Assembly (NCBI GenBank): GCA_020634935.1
Contig: JACKAT010000003.1
Span: 124,001-188,000 of the forward strand
Length of the DNA: 64,000 nucleotides
Direction of reading: 5' to 3'
Source of the DNA: Anaerolineales bacterium
GTDB lineage: Bacteria > Chloroflexota > Anaerolineae > 4572-78 > J111
The notes beneath the pieces are model-generated. The model did no database searches. It saw only the letters and a program-made list of their open reading frames with translations, and was not told where the DNA came from. Shown here in pieces: positions 1 through 7,750 of this stretch; positions within the stretch are counted from its first letter, which is position 1; each line of letters begins with the position of its first letter. The position numbers were made by a program, and so were the translations under genes.

Positions 1-15
1 TGTGTTTAAGAAGCG

Positions 16-69
16 ATAAGGAGATTAGAGATAGGAGATTAGAGATTAGGAGATTAGAGATTAGGAGAT
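16..69. repeat. Low-complexity GGAGATTAGAGATTA repeat
   Basis: A run of short units built on GGAGATTAGA fills the space upstream of the permease gene. The same style of purine-rich patch recurs (reverse sense) at 181-214 and inside the giant STAND gene near 21.8 kb, so it is a dispersed low-complexity repeat of this genome. No gene is visible in it. Confidence 0.8.
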
Positions 70-180
70 GGGCAGACAATCTGTTACGGATATATCCACA
101 TAAGGCGGATTTGCTCTCGCTGTATTTGACAGCCCAGGCTGAGCGACCCGCGTTTTGAGAGATATACTCGAATTTAATCT

Positions 181-214
181 CCCAATCCCCTTATCTCCCT
201 ATCTCCCTATCTCC
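181..214. repeat. Low-complexity TATCTCCC repeat
   Basis: Repeated TATCTCCC units sit directly before the ATG at 221. They keep the reading frame open upstream to 155, but the 22 residues that would be added are repeat-encoded (rich in P, L, S and Y) and are unlikely to be part of the permease. Confidence 0.75.
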
Positions 215-220
215 ACCACT

Positions 221-1159
221 ATGGATCAAGCACAACTCACCAATTTTGCGAAACTCGTTATCCTGGCGCTGGTGCCTTACGTGCTGGCCAGCCAGGGGAC
301 GATGCTGGGCGGGCGGACGGGCATTTTCAACGTGGCCCAGGAGGGCATCATGCTGGTTGGGGCGTCGGTGGGATTTTTGGGGGCGTATTTGTCGAACAGC
401 CTGCTGGTCGGCATCCTGGCGGCGATGCTGGTCGGCGGGGTCTTTGGGCTGGCGCTGGCTTACTTTACGACCACGCTGCGGATGAACCAATTTGTGATCG
501 GGCTGGCGCTGTTCTTCATCGGCCTGGCCTTATCGACCCTGCTCTTTAAGTTTGCCATCGGCGTGACCTTGCGGCCGCCGCTGGTGCCGACCCTGCCGAA
601 CCTGGCCATTCCCGGCCTGGCCCGTCTCCCCTTCCTGGGCGAGGTATTGTTCAACCAGAACGGGCTGGTCTACCTGACCTTTATCGTGTCCGCGTTGCTG
701 TATTATTGGCTGTACCAGACCAGTTTTGGCCTGGAACTGCGGGCCGTGGGCGAAAACCCCAAGGCCGCCGATAGTCTGGGCGTCAACGTGACGCTGCTGC
801 GCTACGGCACGGCCATCGCCGGCGGCATGCTGATGGGCATCGCCGGAGCCTACCTGCCGATGGTCTACACCGGCACCTTCACCGAGGGCATTGTCCAGGG
901 GCGGGGCTGGCTGGCTATTGCCCTGACCTTCTTTGGCGGCTGGCGGCCGCATTTGATTTTCCTGGGCGCGCTCTTCTTCGCCGGGGTCGAGGTGCTGTCG
1001 CTGCGGGTGCAGGTCATCGGCAGCGTGGTCCCGTACCAGATTTTGTTGATGCTGCCTTACGTCGCTACCATTTTGGTGATGATGCCCGCCTTCAAGGGCG
1101 TTCGCGCCCCGGCTTTCCTGGGGCAAAACTACGACCGGGAGAAGCGGACGCAGGTGTAG
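221..1159 (+). CDS. ABC transporter permease, nucleoside/simple-sugar type
   Basis: Integral membrane subunit of an ABC importer of the branched-chain/ribose/nucleoside permease superfamily (BPD_transp_2). About 312 residues with 8-9 hydrophobic segments spread along the chain. The motif RAVGENPKAADSLGV in a cytoplasmic loop is the coupling-helix signature of this family, and the early GRTGIFNVAQEG segment is typical of the second permease of BmpA-type nucleoside/lipoprotein-dependent importers. Binding protein, ATPase and first permease would be expected upstream and are outside the window. I chose ATG 221 because the frame upstream (from 155) is low-complexity repeat; no strong ribosome site is visible. 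Substrate is inferred only: purine nucleoside or simple sugar. Confidence 0.88.
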   Translation: MDQAQLTNFAKLVILALVPYVLASQGTMLGGRTGIFNVAQEGIMLVGASVGFLGAYLSNSLLVGILAAMLVGGVFGLALAYFTTTLRMNQFVIGLALFFIGLALSTLLFKFAIGVTLRPPLVPTLPNLAIPGLARLPFLGEVLFNQNGLVYLTFIVSALLYYWLYQTSFGLELRAVGENPKAADSLGVNVTLLRYGTAIAGGMLMGIAGAYLPMVYTGTFTEGIVQGRGWLAIALTFFGGWRPHLIFLGALFFAGVEVLSLRVQVIGSVVPYQILLMLPYVATILVMMPAFKGVRAPAFLGQNYDREKRTQV

Positions 1160-1224
1160 GGGAGATAGGGACAGAGATAGAGATCAAGAGGGGAAATAGG
1201 AAGCGGGATAGGGAGGAAAGCCGG

Positions 1225-2025
1225 TTATACTCTCACTGAAATCTTGTGTTGGAGCTCATTGAGCAGCGGCGGGCTGCCGGCCAGGACCGGCTCCGGCGCG
1301 GATTGGCCGTTGAGCAGCGCTTCGTAATCGAGCGGCCGGCCGGATAGATACCGCATCGCCCCGCCGGCCTGAGCCAGTAAAGCCGCGCCGGGAACTAAAT
1401 CCCACAAGCAGGGTTTGGGCAGAAAAGCCGCCGCGGCCGTGCCTCGAGCCGTATAGACCAGATTGACGCCAACGCTGCCCGGCGCGCGAGTGCGGCGCAC
1501 GTCCAGATGATATTTGGCGTGAACGCTGGCAGTGGTGGCAACGAACCCCTTATAGCCCCAATCTTGACGAACCGCCCATGACAAGGAACGGCCATAAATA
1601 TCGCACACCTGCCCGTCGGGGCCGGTGTAGTACATCTCTTGGGTGGCCGGCATGTAAATTATGCCAAAAGCCGGCCGGCCGTAAGCCAGCAAACCGATAG
1701 CTATGCCCCACTCTGGCATCCCCTGGTTAAAAACCGTGGTGCCATCCAAAGGATCGATGGTCCAGATCATTTTAGTCGCCAGGTCGGACCTGACCTGACC
1801 GAACTCTTCGCCCACTATCAGGCAATCAGGATAAGCCGTTTGGAGCCGGCTAGCAAGGTACTGTTCGATTTTCTGGTCGGCCTGATTGGCCGGGCCCTCG
1901 CCCGGTGAGGGGGCGTAGAGTTTAATCTGGTCAAAATAGCGCAAGGCTATCTTACCCGCGCAGAAAATCAACTGGCAGAGTTGTTTGACATCAACATCGG
2001 TTAATGGATTGATAAGATAGGTCAT
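1225..2025 (-). CDS. Inositol monophosphatase family protein
   Basis: 266 residues, normal for the family. Metal-site motifs are all present: GEEFG (Glu of the first site), IDPLDGT (the D-x-x-D-G-T signature) and near the C-terminus WDLVPGAALLAQAGG, which carries the second conserved Asp. The fold is a Mg2+/Li+-sensitive phosphomonoesterase; members dephosphorylate inositol-1-phosphate, 3'-phosphoadenosine phosphates, histidinol phosphate or fructose bisphosphate, and the substrate cannot be chosen from sequence. A GGGAGA-type ribosome site precedes the ATG. It stands alone, convergent with the permease gene. Confidence 0.9.
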   Translation of the reverse strand: MTYLINPLTDVDVKQLCQLIFCAGKIALRYFDQIKLYAPSPGEGPANQADQKIEQYLASRLQTAYPDCLIVGEEFGQVRSDLATKMIWTIDPLDGTTVFNQGMPEWGIAIGLLAYGRPAFGIIYMPATQEMYYTGPDGQVCDIYGRSLSWAVRQDWGYKGFVATTASVHAKYHLDVRRTRAPGSVGVNLVYTARGTAAAAFLPKPCLWDLVPGAALLAQAGGAMRYLSGRPLDYEALLNGQSAPEPVLAGSPPLLNELQHKISVRV

Positions 2026-2040
2026 AGCACTGTCTCCCTG

Positions 2041-2095
2041 AGTAATGGGTTGGATGGTTGGTTGTTAGCTGGCTAGCTGGGTTGTTGCTGGGCGG
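2041..2095. repeat. Low-complexity GGTTGGTTGG/TAGCTGG patch
   Basis: Short TTGG/TAGCTGG units repeated in the intergenic space upstream of the phosphatase gene. A similar patch (GGATGGTTAGTTGG) lies at 28291-28340 between the kinase and FHA genes. The remainder of the 2026-2269 gap shows no recognisable gene. Confidence 0.6.
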
Positions 2096-2269
2096 GATGC
2101 GGGTGGTTTCCGGCCAACCCCTATTGTCCGGCCTGTTATCGAACGGCTAATTCGATGGGCATCCGTTTATGAACAAAGCCGCATCAATCATTTCACTAAA
2201 CCTAGTTTATAATCGTTGCGGCGGTTTTTCTTGAAGATAAGTTGAGATTTGGCTGAGATTTGGCTGAGG

Positions 2270-3697
2270 TTAATTCTGGGGCGAGCCGTCCGGGTCAAAG
2301 TAGTAACCGTCGCCGCGCACGGTGACCAGGTACCGCGGCTTGGCCGGATTAAGTTCAATCTTCTTGCGCAGTTGGCGAATGGCCTGCTGAACGGTTTCAT
2401 TACTTACTCCCCCTAAATACGCTTCATGGTCCTCCAGCCAGGCGCCCTGAATGATCTCATCGAGCGTGCAGATTTTCTGAGGGTTATCCACCAAAAAGCC
2501 CAAGAGTTGGCGATCCTTCTTGGCCAGGCCGGCCAGTTCCTGATCGCCTTGATAGAACCGCTGCGTGGTGGGGTCGCGCCAGATAGCGCCGCTGCTGACG
2601 CCTTCCATGACCATCACATAGCGAGCGAACAACGGGCTGAATATCTGCCAAGCCTCCCCTTGGGTGACACACAACCCTTTCGCCGCCAATCCTTGCAGCG
2701 GCTCGCGGTATTTTTCCTCAATTTGGCGTAAACTCTCTTGGCGATCTTTGCCCGATTTTATTTCCAGCGCACTTTGCAAGGCAAACAGCGCGGCTTCCTC
2801 CGCGCCGGTCAAGCCCTGGCGGATATCCGCCAAGCGATTTTGAATACTGGGCTGGGCCAGCAGGGCGGCCTCCCACACCGCCGGGTCAGACACGCTGCCG
2901 GTTCGCTGCTGTCCGGCCAGCCACAAGGCAGCCGCCCGCAGCAAAGCGGGATAGCCGCCGGTTAGGTTGATGAGCCGCTGCCGGCTTTCGTCGCTAAAAT
3001 TTTGCCCGGTCGCCGTTTCCCGCCGGCCGATAACCCAGCGGGCGTCGCTGTCGGACATGGCGCTCAGCCAGCAGCGGTGGGTGTCAAGAATTTCGTACAG
3101 TTCGCTGGTTTCAATCGATTTAATCAGATGAGGCAGGTCGGCGCGAACGCCGGCCAGGTACGACAACGTCAATTTGAAACCGTCGCGCAAACCGCGCAGA
3201 TTATCCAGCAACTGAGGCGAGGCGGTCCGGCAAAAGCGGTCGAACGGATCAAAGACCAGCACCAACCGCAGGTCGCGGCTCTGAATTTGTAGTAAAACTT
3301 CCCGCAACGCGCTTTGGGGCAAAAAGGGATCACTCTTTTCCTCGACCTTGCGATACAGCCGCTCGACTTCATCAACCAAAGCCGGGTCCAGTTCGCCCAA
3401 TCGCGGCGCAGCCTCAAAGAGCGAGCGCAGCATCACCCGGAAAAAGGTACTCAGGTCGTCGGCGGGGAGGTTGTTGAGATCGACCAAGACCAAGGCCAGC
3501 CGGGGCGCACCCGCCGGCAAGCAAGCCTCAACCACCTCCGGACGCTGGCACAGGAAGTTCATAAAGTTCGATTTGCCCGCCCCGCCCAAACCGATGATCG
3601 AGCCGCTTTCGCCGGCCCGGATCCAGCGTGCAATCTGGGCCACTTCGCGGGCGCGGTAGTCGGCGGGGTAGGTGGTGTATTTTTGGGTGGGGGGCAT
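2270..3697 (-). CDS. AAA/STAND ATPase with C-terminal winged-helix DNA-binding domain
   Basis: 475 residues. The N-terminal part is a P-loop ATPase with GLGGAGKSNF as Walker A (about residue 37) and LVLVFDPFDRF as Walker B; the layout resembles small STAND/ORC-like ATPases. After a middle all-helical region, the last 90 residues form an OmpR/PhoB-type winged helix (LLGFLVDNPQKICTLDEII, then VQQAIRQLRKKIE and RGDGYYF). This suggests a one-component regulator in which ATP-driven oligomerisation controls DNA binding. It is divergent from the small peptide gene at 4025, with a 32-bp palindrome between them, so it may regulate that gene and itself. Target and signal are unknown. Confidence 0.88.
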   Translation of the reverse strand: MPPTQKYTTYPADYRAREVAQIARWIRAGESGSIIGLGGAGKSNFMNFLCQRPEVVEACLPAGAPRLALVLVDLNNLPADDLSTFFRVMLRSLFEAAPRLGELDPALVDEVERLYRKVEEKSDPFLPQSALREVLLQIQSRDLRLVLVFDPFDRFCRTASPQLLDNLRGLRDGFKLTLSYLAGVRADLPHLIKSIETSELYEILDTHRCWLSAMSDSDARWVIGRRETATGQNFSDESRQRLINLTGGYPALLRAAALWLAGQQRTGSVSDPAVWEAALLAQPSIQNRLADIRQGLTGAEEAALFALQSALEIKSGKDRQESLRQIEEKYREPLQGLAAKGLCVTQGEAWQIFSPLFARYVMVMEGVSSGAIWRDPTTQRFYQGDQELAGLAKKDRQLLGFLVDNPQKICTLDEIIQGAWLEDHEAYLGGVSNETVQQAIRQLRKKIELNPAKPRYLVTVRGDGYYFDPDGSPQN

Positions 3698-3837
3698 AGG
3701 TGGGTCTCCTCTGAAAATGCCATGAAAGAATTAATAATTATTAAGGAATGGTCGTTGCTGTGCCTTTGGCCTTTACTCAAGCCATCTTCACCCAGAACTC
3801 AAGCAACCAGGTCATCGATCGTTTATTCTGAATAAGT

Positions 3838-3869
3838 GAGTGAACAACCGGCCGGCCGGTTGTTCACTC
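3838..3869. promoter_or_regulatory. 32-bp perfect palindrome, candidate operator
   Basis: Perfect palindrome centred on GGCCGGCC with arms GAGTGAACAACCGGCC. It is followed directly by a second, shorter palindrome GATACCGGTATC (3870-3881). It lies between the divergent ATPase/winged-helix gene and the secreted peptide gene, where an operator for a dimeric regulator would be expected. It could also act as a hairpin in RNA. Function is inferred from position only. Confidence 0.5.
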
Positions 3870-3938
3870 GATACCGGTATCACCCCGCCTTTGCGACAGG
3901 CCGGGGACACAGACACTACTCAATTAAAAAACGTGCTC

Positions 3939-3992
3939 TTGAGGATCGCGCGCGAGCCGTCCAAGCAGCGGACGGGGGGATCCCACACTCAA
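3939..3992 (+). promoter_or_regulatory. Foldable 5' leader of the small peptide gene
   Basis: Nested complementary segments: TTGAG (3939-3943) with CTCAA (3988-3992), GGATC with GATCC, and an inner stem CCGTCC (3957-3962) with GGACGG (3970-3975). The structure ends about 20 nt before the ribosome site of the 51-codon gene. It does not match a riboswitch class I know. Candidate cis-acting RNA element; covariation is needed. Confidence 0.4.
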
Positions 3993-4024
3993 TGAGCCTC
4001 TAGCCTAAATGGAGGTTTATTGAA

Positions 4025-4180
4025 ATGTTGAAGCAACGTATTGTTAAAATCATTGTCGGTTTAGCGCTGTTAGCGGCAGTTGCCGGATCATCCGGGATAG
4101 CAGCCGATTCGCTGGGATTAGCAGCGACCTCGCCAGCGCATGCTTGTAGTAATAGCAGCAGCTCTGGCGGCGGCTGCTAG
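4025..4180 (+). CDS. Small secreted peptide with Cys-flanked Ser/Gly tail
   Basis: A 51-codon gene with a strong ribosome site (GGAGG at 4011-4015, 9 nt before ATG). Residues 1-40 look like a Sec signal peptide: basic MLKQRIVK, hydrophobic IIVGLALLAAVAG, and a TSPAHA ending that fits signal peptidase I (A-x-A). Cleavage there would release an 11-residue product CSNSSSSGGGC with a cysteine at each end. It is not a classical lipobox. The gene is preceded by a foldable leader and a palindrome and followed by a terminator, so it looks like a complete transcription unit. The mature peptide could be disulfide-cyclised, a signal peptide or a modified peptide; no maturase is adjacent. Function unknown. 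Confidence 0.7.
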   Translation: MLKQRIVKIIVGLALLAAVAGSSGIAADSLGLAATSPAHACSNSSSSGGGC

Positions 4181-4212
4181 TAGATAAGGGTTCCGCCTGA
4201 CTTCTCTTTATC

Positions 4213-4251
4213 CCGCCGCAGTCTGCTTACACTTTTAGCAGACTGCGGCGG
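4213..4251 (+). terminator. Rho-independent terminator after the small peptide gene
   Basis: Perfect 15-bp stem: CCGCCGCAGTCTGCT (4213-4227) pairs with AGCAGACTGCGGCGG (4237-4251), 9-nt loop, followed by TCTTT and a later T-run. It lies between the convergent peptide and TPR genes and probably ends transcription mainly on the plus strand. Confidence 0.9.
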
Positions 4252-4267
4252 TCTTTCCATCCATTTT

Positions 4268-5518
4268 TTAAACCTGGCAAATGCCCGACGGAGTCATCTT
4301 TTTTTCCGTCAACCCCTTCTGCAAAGTGTGACGGTAGTGATGCAACCTTGGCAGGAAATGGCGATAGGCTCCCTGTCCCGATGTCGCGCCGATTATCCGC
4401 TCGACTTCGCGCAGCCGGGCTGCCGCTTGAGGCAGATTGCTTTGCTGCAACTCACATTCCGTGATATCCAGTAATAGTTCGATTTCTTCAAACTTAACTT
4501 GCTGTTGACGCCATATTTTTAGGGATTTGGCCAGATAAGCAGAGGCTTCAGGCCATCTCCCTTGCTGACCATAAAGCAGGCCCAATTCATTCCAGACCCG
4601 AGTTAGTTCTGATAAATTGGCATAGTGTTGAAAGATATCTTCGGCCTGTCTAATACAGCTTTCAGCTTTATCTAATTTGCCTGTCAATCGGTAAGCTTTG
4701 CCCATATTGAGATAGACGCGACCAATAGTGATATCTTCTTGGGTACGCCGGGCTAATTGCAGGGCTTTTGCCAGATAGGGCAAGGCCGAGGCAGGTTGTC
4801 CGGCGTCGTTGTAAAGTCCGCCCATATTAAGATATCCCCGCATCAGTCCATGCTCGTCTCCCATGTCCTGCCAGATGCGGCAAGCCTGTTCCAAGTGCTG
4901 TTGGGCCTTTCCCCAACAATGTTGGCGAGTGTATAAAATGCCTAAATGGTTCTCTGTGTGCGCTCGGCCGTGGTTGCTGTTGAGCTGTTCGAAGAGATGT
5001 AGGGCATGAACGCATAGTATCTCAGCCCGCTGCCAGCGTCCCTGCTCGATAAAGTGATAGCCCAGGTTAGTATAGGCGCGGGCTTCATTAAATTCGTCGC
5101 CAATTTGGCGCGCCAGGCGAATGACTTGCCGATAGGCCCGCACCGACGCCTGATAGCGGCTCTGCTGAAATAACAGCCGGGCAACCAGGGCGGTCAAGGT
5201 GACTTCGGCGGCGCCGTCCTGGCGGCGGTGAGCGGCTTCGAGCGTGTGGGTTACGGCCCAGTGGCCCGCCTCCCACTGGCCGCGCCGTTCCAGCAGCGGC
5301 AAAAAGCCCGTCACGATTTCAAAGAGCAGCGGCCAGGCTTCGGCCAGAGGCAACGCCATCGTCACCGACCGCAGGAGATTGTTGTGATCCTCAACCGATA
5401 CGCTCACGCCAGCTTGATGGTCGGTTAACCGAGCTTGCCAATAGCGCAGATTACGCAACGCGCCTTCCCGAAAAAAGGCGCTCCGTTGGCCGGTATTGGT
5501 CAGGGGGAGTTGGGCCAT
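4268..5518 (-). CDS. TPR-repeat protein, partner of the adjacent NB-ARC ATPase
   Basis: 416 residues built almost wholly of tetratricopeptide repeats of about 40 residues, recognisable by segments such as ARAYTNLGYHFIEQGRWQRAE, GRAHTENHLGILYTRQH and GRVYLNMGKAYRLTGKLDKAE. It is cytoplasmic, with no signal peptide. The start overlaps the end of the NB-ARC gene by 19 bp, indicating translational coupling. In many STAND regulators NB-ARC and TPR sensor repeats are one polypeptide; here the two halves are separate genes, so this protein is inferred to be the ligand-sensing or inhibitory arm. Confidence 0.88.
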   Translation of the reverse strand: MAQLPLTNTGQRSAFFREGALRNLRYWQARLTDHQAGVSVSVEDHNNLLRSVTMALPLAEAWPLLFEIVTGFLPLLERRGQWEAGHWAVTHTLEAAHRRQDGAAEVTLTALVARLLFQQSRYQASVRAYRQVIRLARQIGDEFNEARAYTNLGYHFIEQGRWQRAEILCVHALHLFEQLNSNHGRAHTENHLGILYTRQHCWGKAQQHLEQACRIWQDMGDEHGLMRGYLNMGGLYNDAGQPASALPYLAKALQLARRTQEDITIGRVYLNMGKAYRLTGKLDKAESCIRQAEDIFQHYANLSELTRVWNELGLLYGQQGRWPEASAYLAKSLKIWRQQQVKFEEIELLLDITECELQQSNLPQAAARLREVERIIGATSGQGAYRHFLPRLHHYRHTLQKGLTEKKMTPSGICQV

Positions 5519-6915
5519 TCGATTGCCTCAGTGAGCAAAAAGGTTTCCGTCAAACGATGAATGGTGTAGCGCCGCGTCTCCAGATTACCGCCCGCCTGTA
5601 TCAGCGACAGCCCCACCAACTGGTCCAAAGCTTCGCTTATCTCGGCCAAGTCAAGCCGGCTCAAGGCCAGCAACTGCTCTAAGGTGGGATTATGAGCCAG
5701 GGGCATCACCAGTAGGGCTTGCCGGCTAATTGGGGTGAGTAACTGCCAGACTTGCCAATAGATAAAGCTGTAGAAGGCTTCGGCATTTTTACCCCGGGCC
5801 TGTTTGAGGTTAGCCAGTACAATGGGCAAGGGCAGCACAGATAACTGGCCTACGACCAACTTAATGGCCAGAGGATTGCCGCCTACCACCTCATAAATGC
5901 GCCGCAGATCGGTCTCGCTGGCCTGAGCTAGCAGCGGTAGCCCGCGGGTGGTTGCCTCGTGACGGATAAAGGTTAGGGCGTCCGCCTGATTAAGCTCGTT
6001 CAAGGTGCAGCAGAAAACATCGGGCTGGGCTTGCAGGCTGTGGCGGCTGGTAATGATGAATTTAGTGGGGTTGGCCAGTTCGCGCAGCAGCGGCAGCAGG
6101 GTTTGATAGTCGGCCACTGTTTCCAAGTTATCAATAACGATCAGATGAGGCATTTGTTTGAGGTGCTGGCTCAAGATGGCTCGCTTTTGCGAGGGCGGTT
6201 GGGTGAACGACACGCCGGGAGATAGCTGGTCGAGCAGTTGATCGATTAGCGCATCATGGCTGAGCGCTGGTGTGGCTAACTGCGCCCGCTCAAAGTCGGG
6301 TAAAAACTCATGCTGTTTGGCGCTGACCCAGGCGACGGCCGGAAATCGATCGATTAACGCCATCTGGCGAATAAGGCTGTTGGCCAAAGCCGTTTTGCCG
6401 ATGCCCCCGATCCCTTCGATAGACAGCAGCCAGGAGGGTTCCGGGGCAAGCAGCCGGCTTCGCAGCCGGTGGAGCGGTTGTTCGATGCCAAATAGCCGAA
6501 CGGTTGGCGGCAGATCAAGCCGTTTTTCCAGTTCGGTTTGATAAACGCTTCTGAGGCAAATTTCCTTTTCATGCAAAATGTGGGTCAAGCGATCCAGGGC
6601 TTTCTCCTGCCGGCGATAGGCCGTGGCCTCGCCGATATTGAAGCGCCCAGCCACGGCATGCATGGCCAATCCATCCAGGAAGCGTTTGCGCAGCAGGTCG
6701 GCGCCTTCCTGGTGGGTCAGGGCCAATTCAGTCAGAGCTTCCAGCAGAATTTGGTTGGTCGCCTGGCGCGGGCTGGCGCCATTAGGCCATTGATTTTGTT
6801 GAAAAAGACGCAGGTCGCTAAAGGGGCTGGCCTCGCTGCCGGCCTCATACCAGGTTTTGAGCGCCTGGCGGATGCTATCTCGCAGTTTATTAAAAGAGAG
6901 GTCAGACTGTGGCAT
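5500..6915 (-). CDS. NB-ARC-type STAND ATPase with N-terminal helix-turn-helix-like domain
   Basis: 471 residues. The N-terminal 120 residues include a helical segment (RFNIGEATAYRRQEKALDRL) that resembles a sigma-70 region-4/HTH. The central NB-ARC ATPase has Walker A EGIGGIGKTAL (about 167-177), Walker B LIVIDNLE, and the FIITSRH sensor motif, followed by the VVGGNPLAIKLVVGQL helix (GxP-like motif) and a winged-helix segment. It has no repeat domain of its own; the overlapping downstream TPR gene supplies one. It is inferred to be a signal-gated oligomerising regulator, possibly a transcription factor. The start is ATG 6915; the ribosome site is weak. Confidence 0.87.
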   Translation of the reverse strand: MPQSDLSFNKLRDSIRQALKTWYEAGSEASPFSDLRLFQQNQWPNGASPRQATNQILLEALTELALTHQEGADLLRKRFLDGLAMHAVAGRFNIGEATAYRRQEKALDRLTHILHEKEICLRSVYQTELEKRLDLPPTVRLFGIEQPLHRLRSRLLAPEPSWLLSIEGIGGIGKTALANSLIRQMALIDRFPAVAWVSAKQHEFLPDFERAQLATPALSHDALIDQLLDQLSPGVSFTQPPSQKRAILSQHLKQMPHLIVIDNLETVADYQTLLPLLRELANPTKFIITSRHSLQAQPDVFCCTLNELNQADALTFIRHEATTRGLPLLAQASETDLRRIYEVVGGNPLAIKLVVGQLSVLPLPIVLANLKQARGKNAEAFYSFIYWQVWQLLTPISRQALLVMPLAHNPTLEQLLALSRLDLAEISEALDQLVGLSLIQAGGNLETRRYTIHRLTETFLLTEAIEWPNSP

Positions 6916-7214
6916 AAGCGCGTTCTCAAGATTGTTGTTCTTTGCGGATCCTACCCATTAGAGGAGTACCTGAATCTATATGCTCCAGGATGAGGCATCG
7001 TCAACCCCACCCTAGACAAGGCGAGTCCTTTTTATGAGCTGGAAAGGTTTCAGGGAACTCTCTTAAGATATCACAATTTAAGACTATGAACAATACGATT
7101 GATAGAAAAGCGAAAGAAATTTGAAAGAATCGTGGAGGATTCTGAGAAAAAATTGATGGAATACAGCCGCGATTTTGATTTATGCTAAGCGCAAGCTTAA
7201 TGGGAGGATCAACG

Positions 7215-7664
7215 ATGCCACGATCGCGCGGTTGGGTTGCGGTTTTATGGGGCGCTAACTTTGATGAAAAGGCCGCCGCCATCTTTGTAACCGAACTCCG
7301 CGCCGCCGGGTTATGGGTAAAACTGGTGGGGCTTAGCCCGCTGCACATCAGCGGCTCGCACGGACTGGTGCTGGTACCCGACTTTACCCTCGATCAAGCG
7401 CTGGCCGCCGCCCAGGATGTGATCGGCGTCATTATTCCCTACGCCTCGCCGGGTATCAAACGGCTCAAGAATGATCCGCGCTTGCGGCTGTTTTGTGAGC
7501 AGGCGGCTAGAAATGAGGCTAAATTCATTGTCGACCGTATACTTTCGGACCCACTGGCCGAGATAGGCTTATTTTACACGGCGGTGGAAAAACTAATCCT
7601 GTATCCTAGCTCCGAGACCCTGGTTGAGTTTGCCCGGCAGGCAGCGGGGATGTTAAGGGGATAG
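7215..7664 (+). CDS. DJ-1/PfpI-like protein, probably without the catalytic cysteine
   Basis: 149 residues. The order of motifs follows the DJ-1/PfpI fold: VAVLWGANFDEKAA at the N-terminus, ELRAAGLWVKLVGLSP, then SGSHGLVLVPDFTLDQAL, DVIGVIIPYASPGIKRLKND. The usual nucleophile-elbow segment with Cys (AICAG-type) is not found; only one Cys (LFCEQAA) is present, in a helix after the glycine-rich turn. I start it at ATG 7215, 7 nt after GGGAGG, instead of the in-frame ATG at 7182. Role unknown, perhaps a binding or regulatory member of the superfamily. Confidence 0.75.
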   Translation: MPRSRGWVAVLWGANFDEKAAAIFVTELRAAGLWVKLVGLSPLHISGSHGLVLVPDFTLDQALAAAQDVIGVIIPYASPGIKRLKNDPRLRLFCEQAARNEAKFIVDRILSDPLAEIGLFYTAVEKLILYPSSETLVEFARQAAGMLRG

Positions 7665-7750
7665 AACCAATTGGTATTCAAATCGTTTTAAGACCGTAAG
7701 CCAGGCAGGATTTTAGTTTCAGTCTAATTAGAGAGGCCAAAAGAGGTTAC

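Noticed and set aside
3939..3992. Known riboswitch (cyclic di-GMP or similar) upstream of the peptide gene
   Set aside because: The conserved sequence blocks of the c-di-GMP classes are absent; only generic stems are visible.
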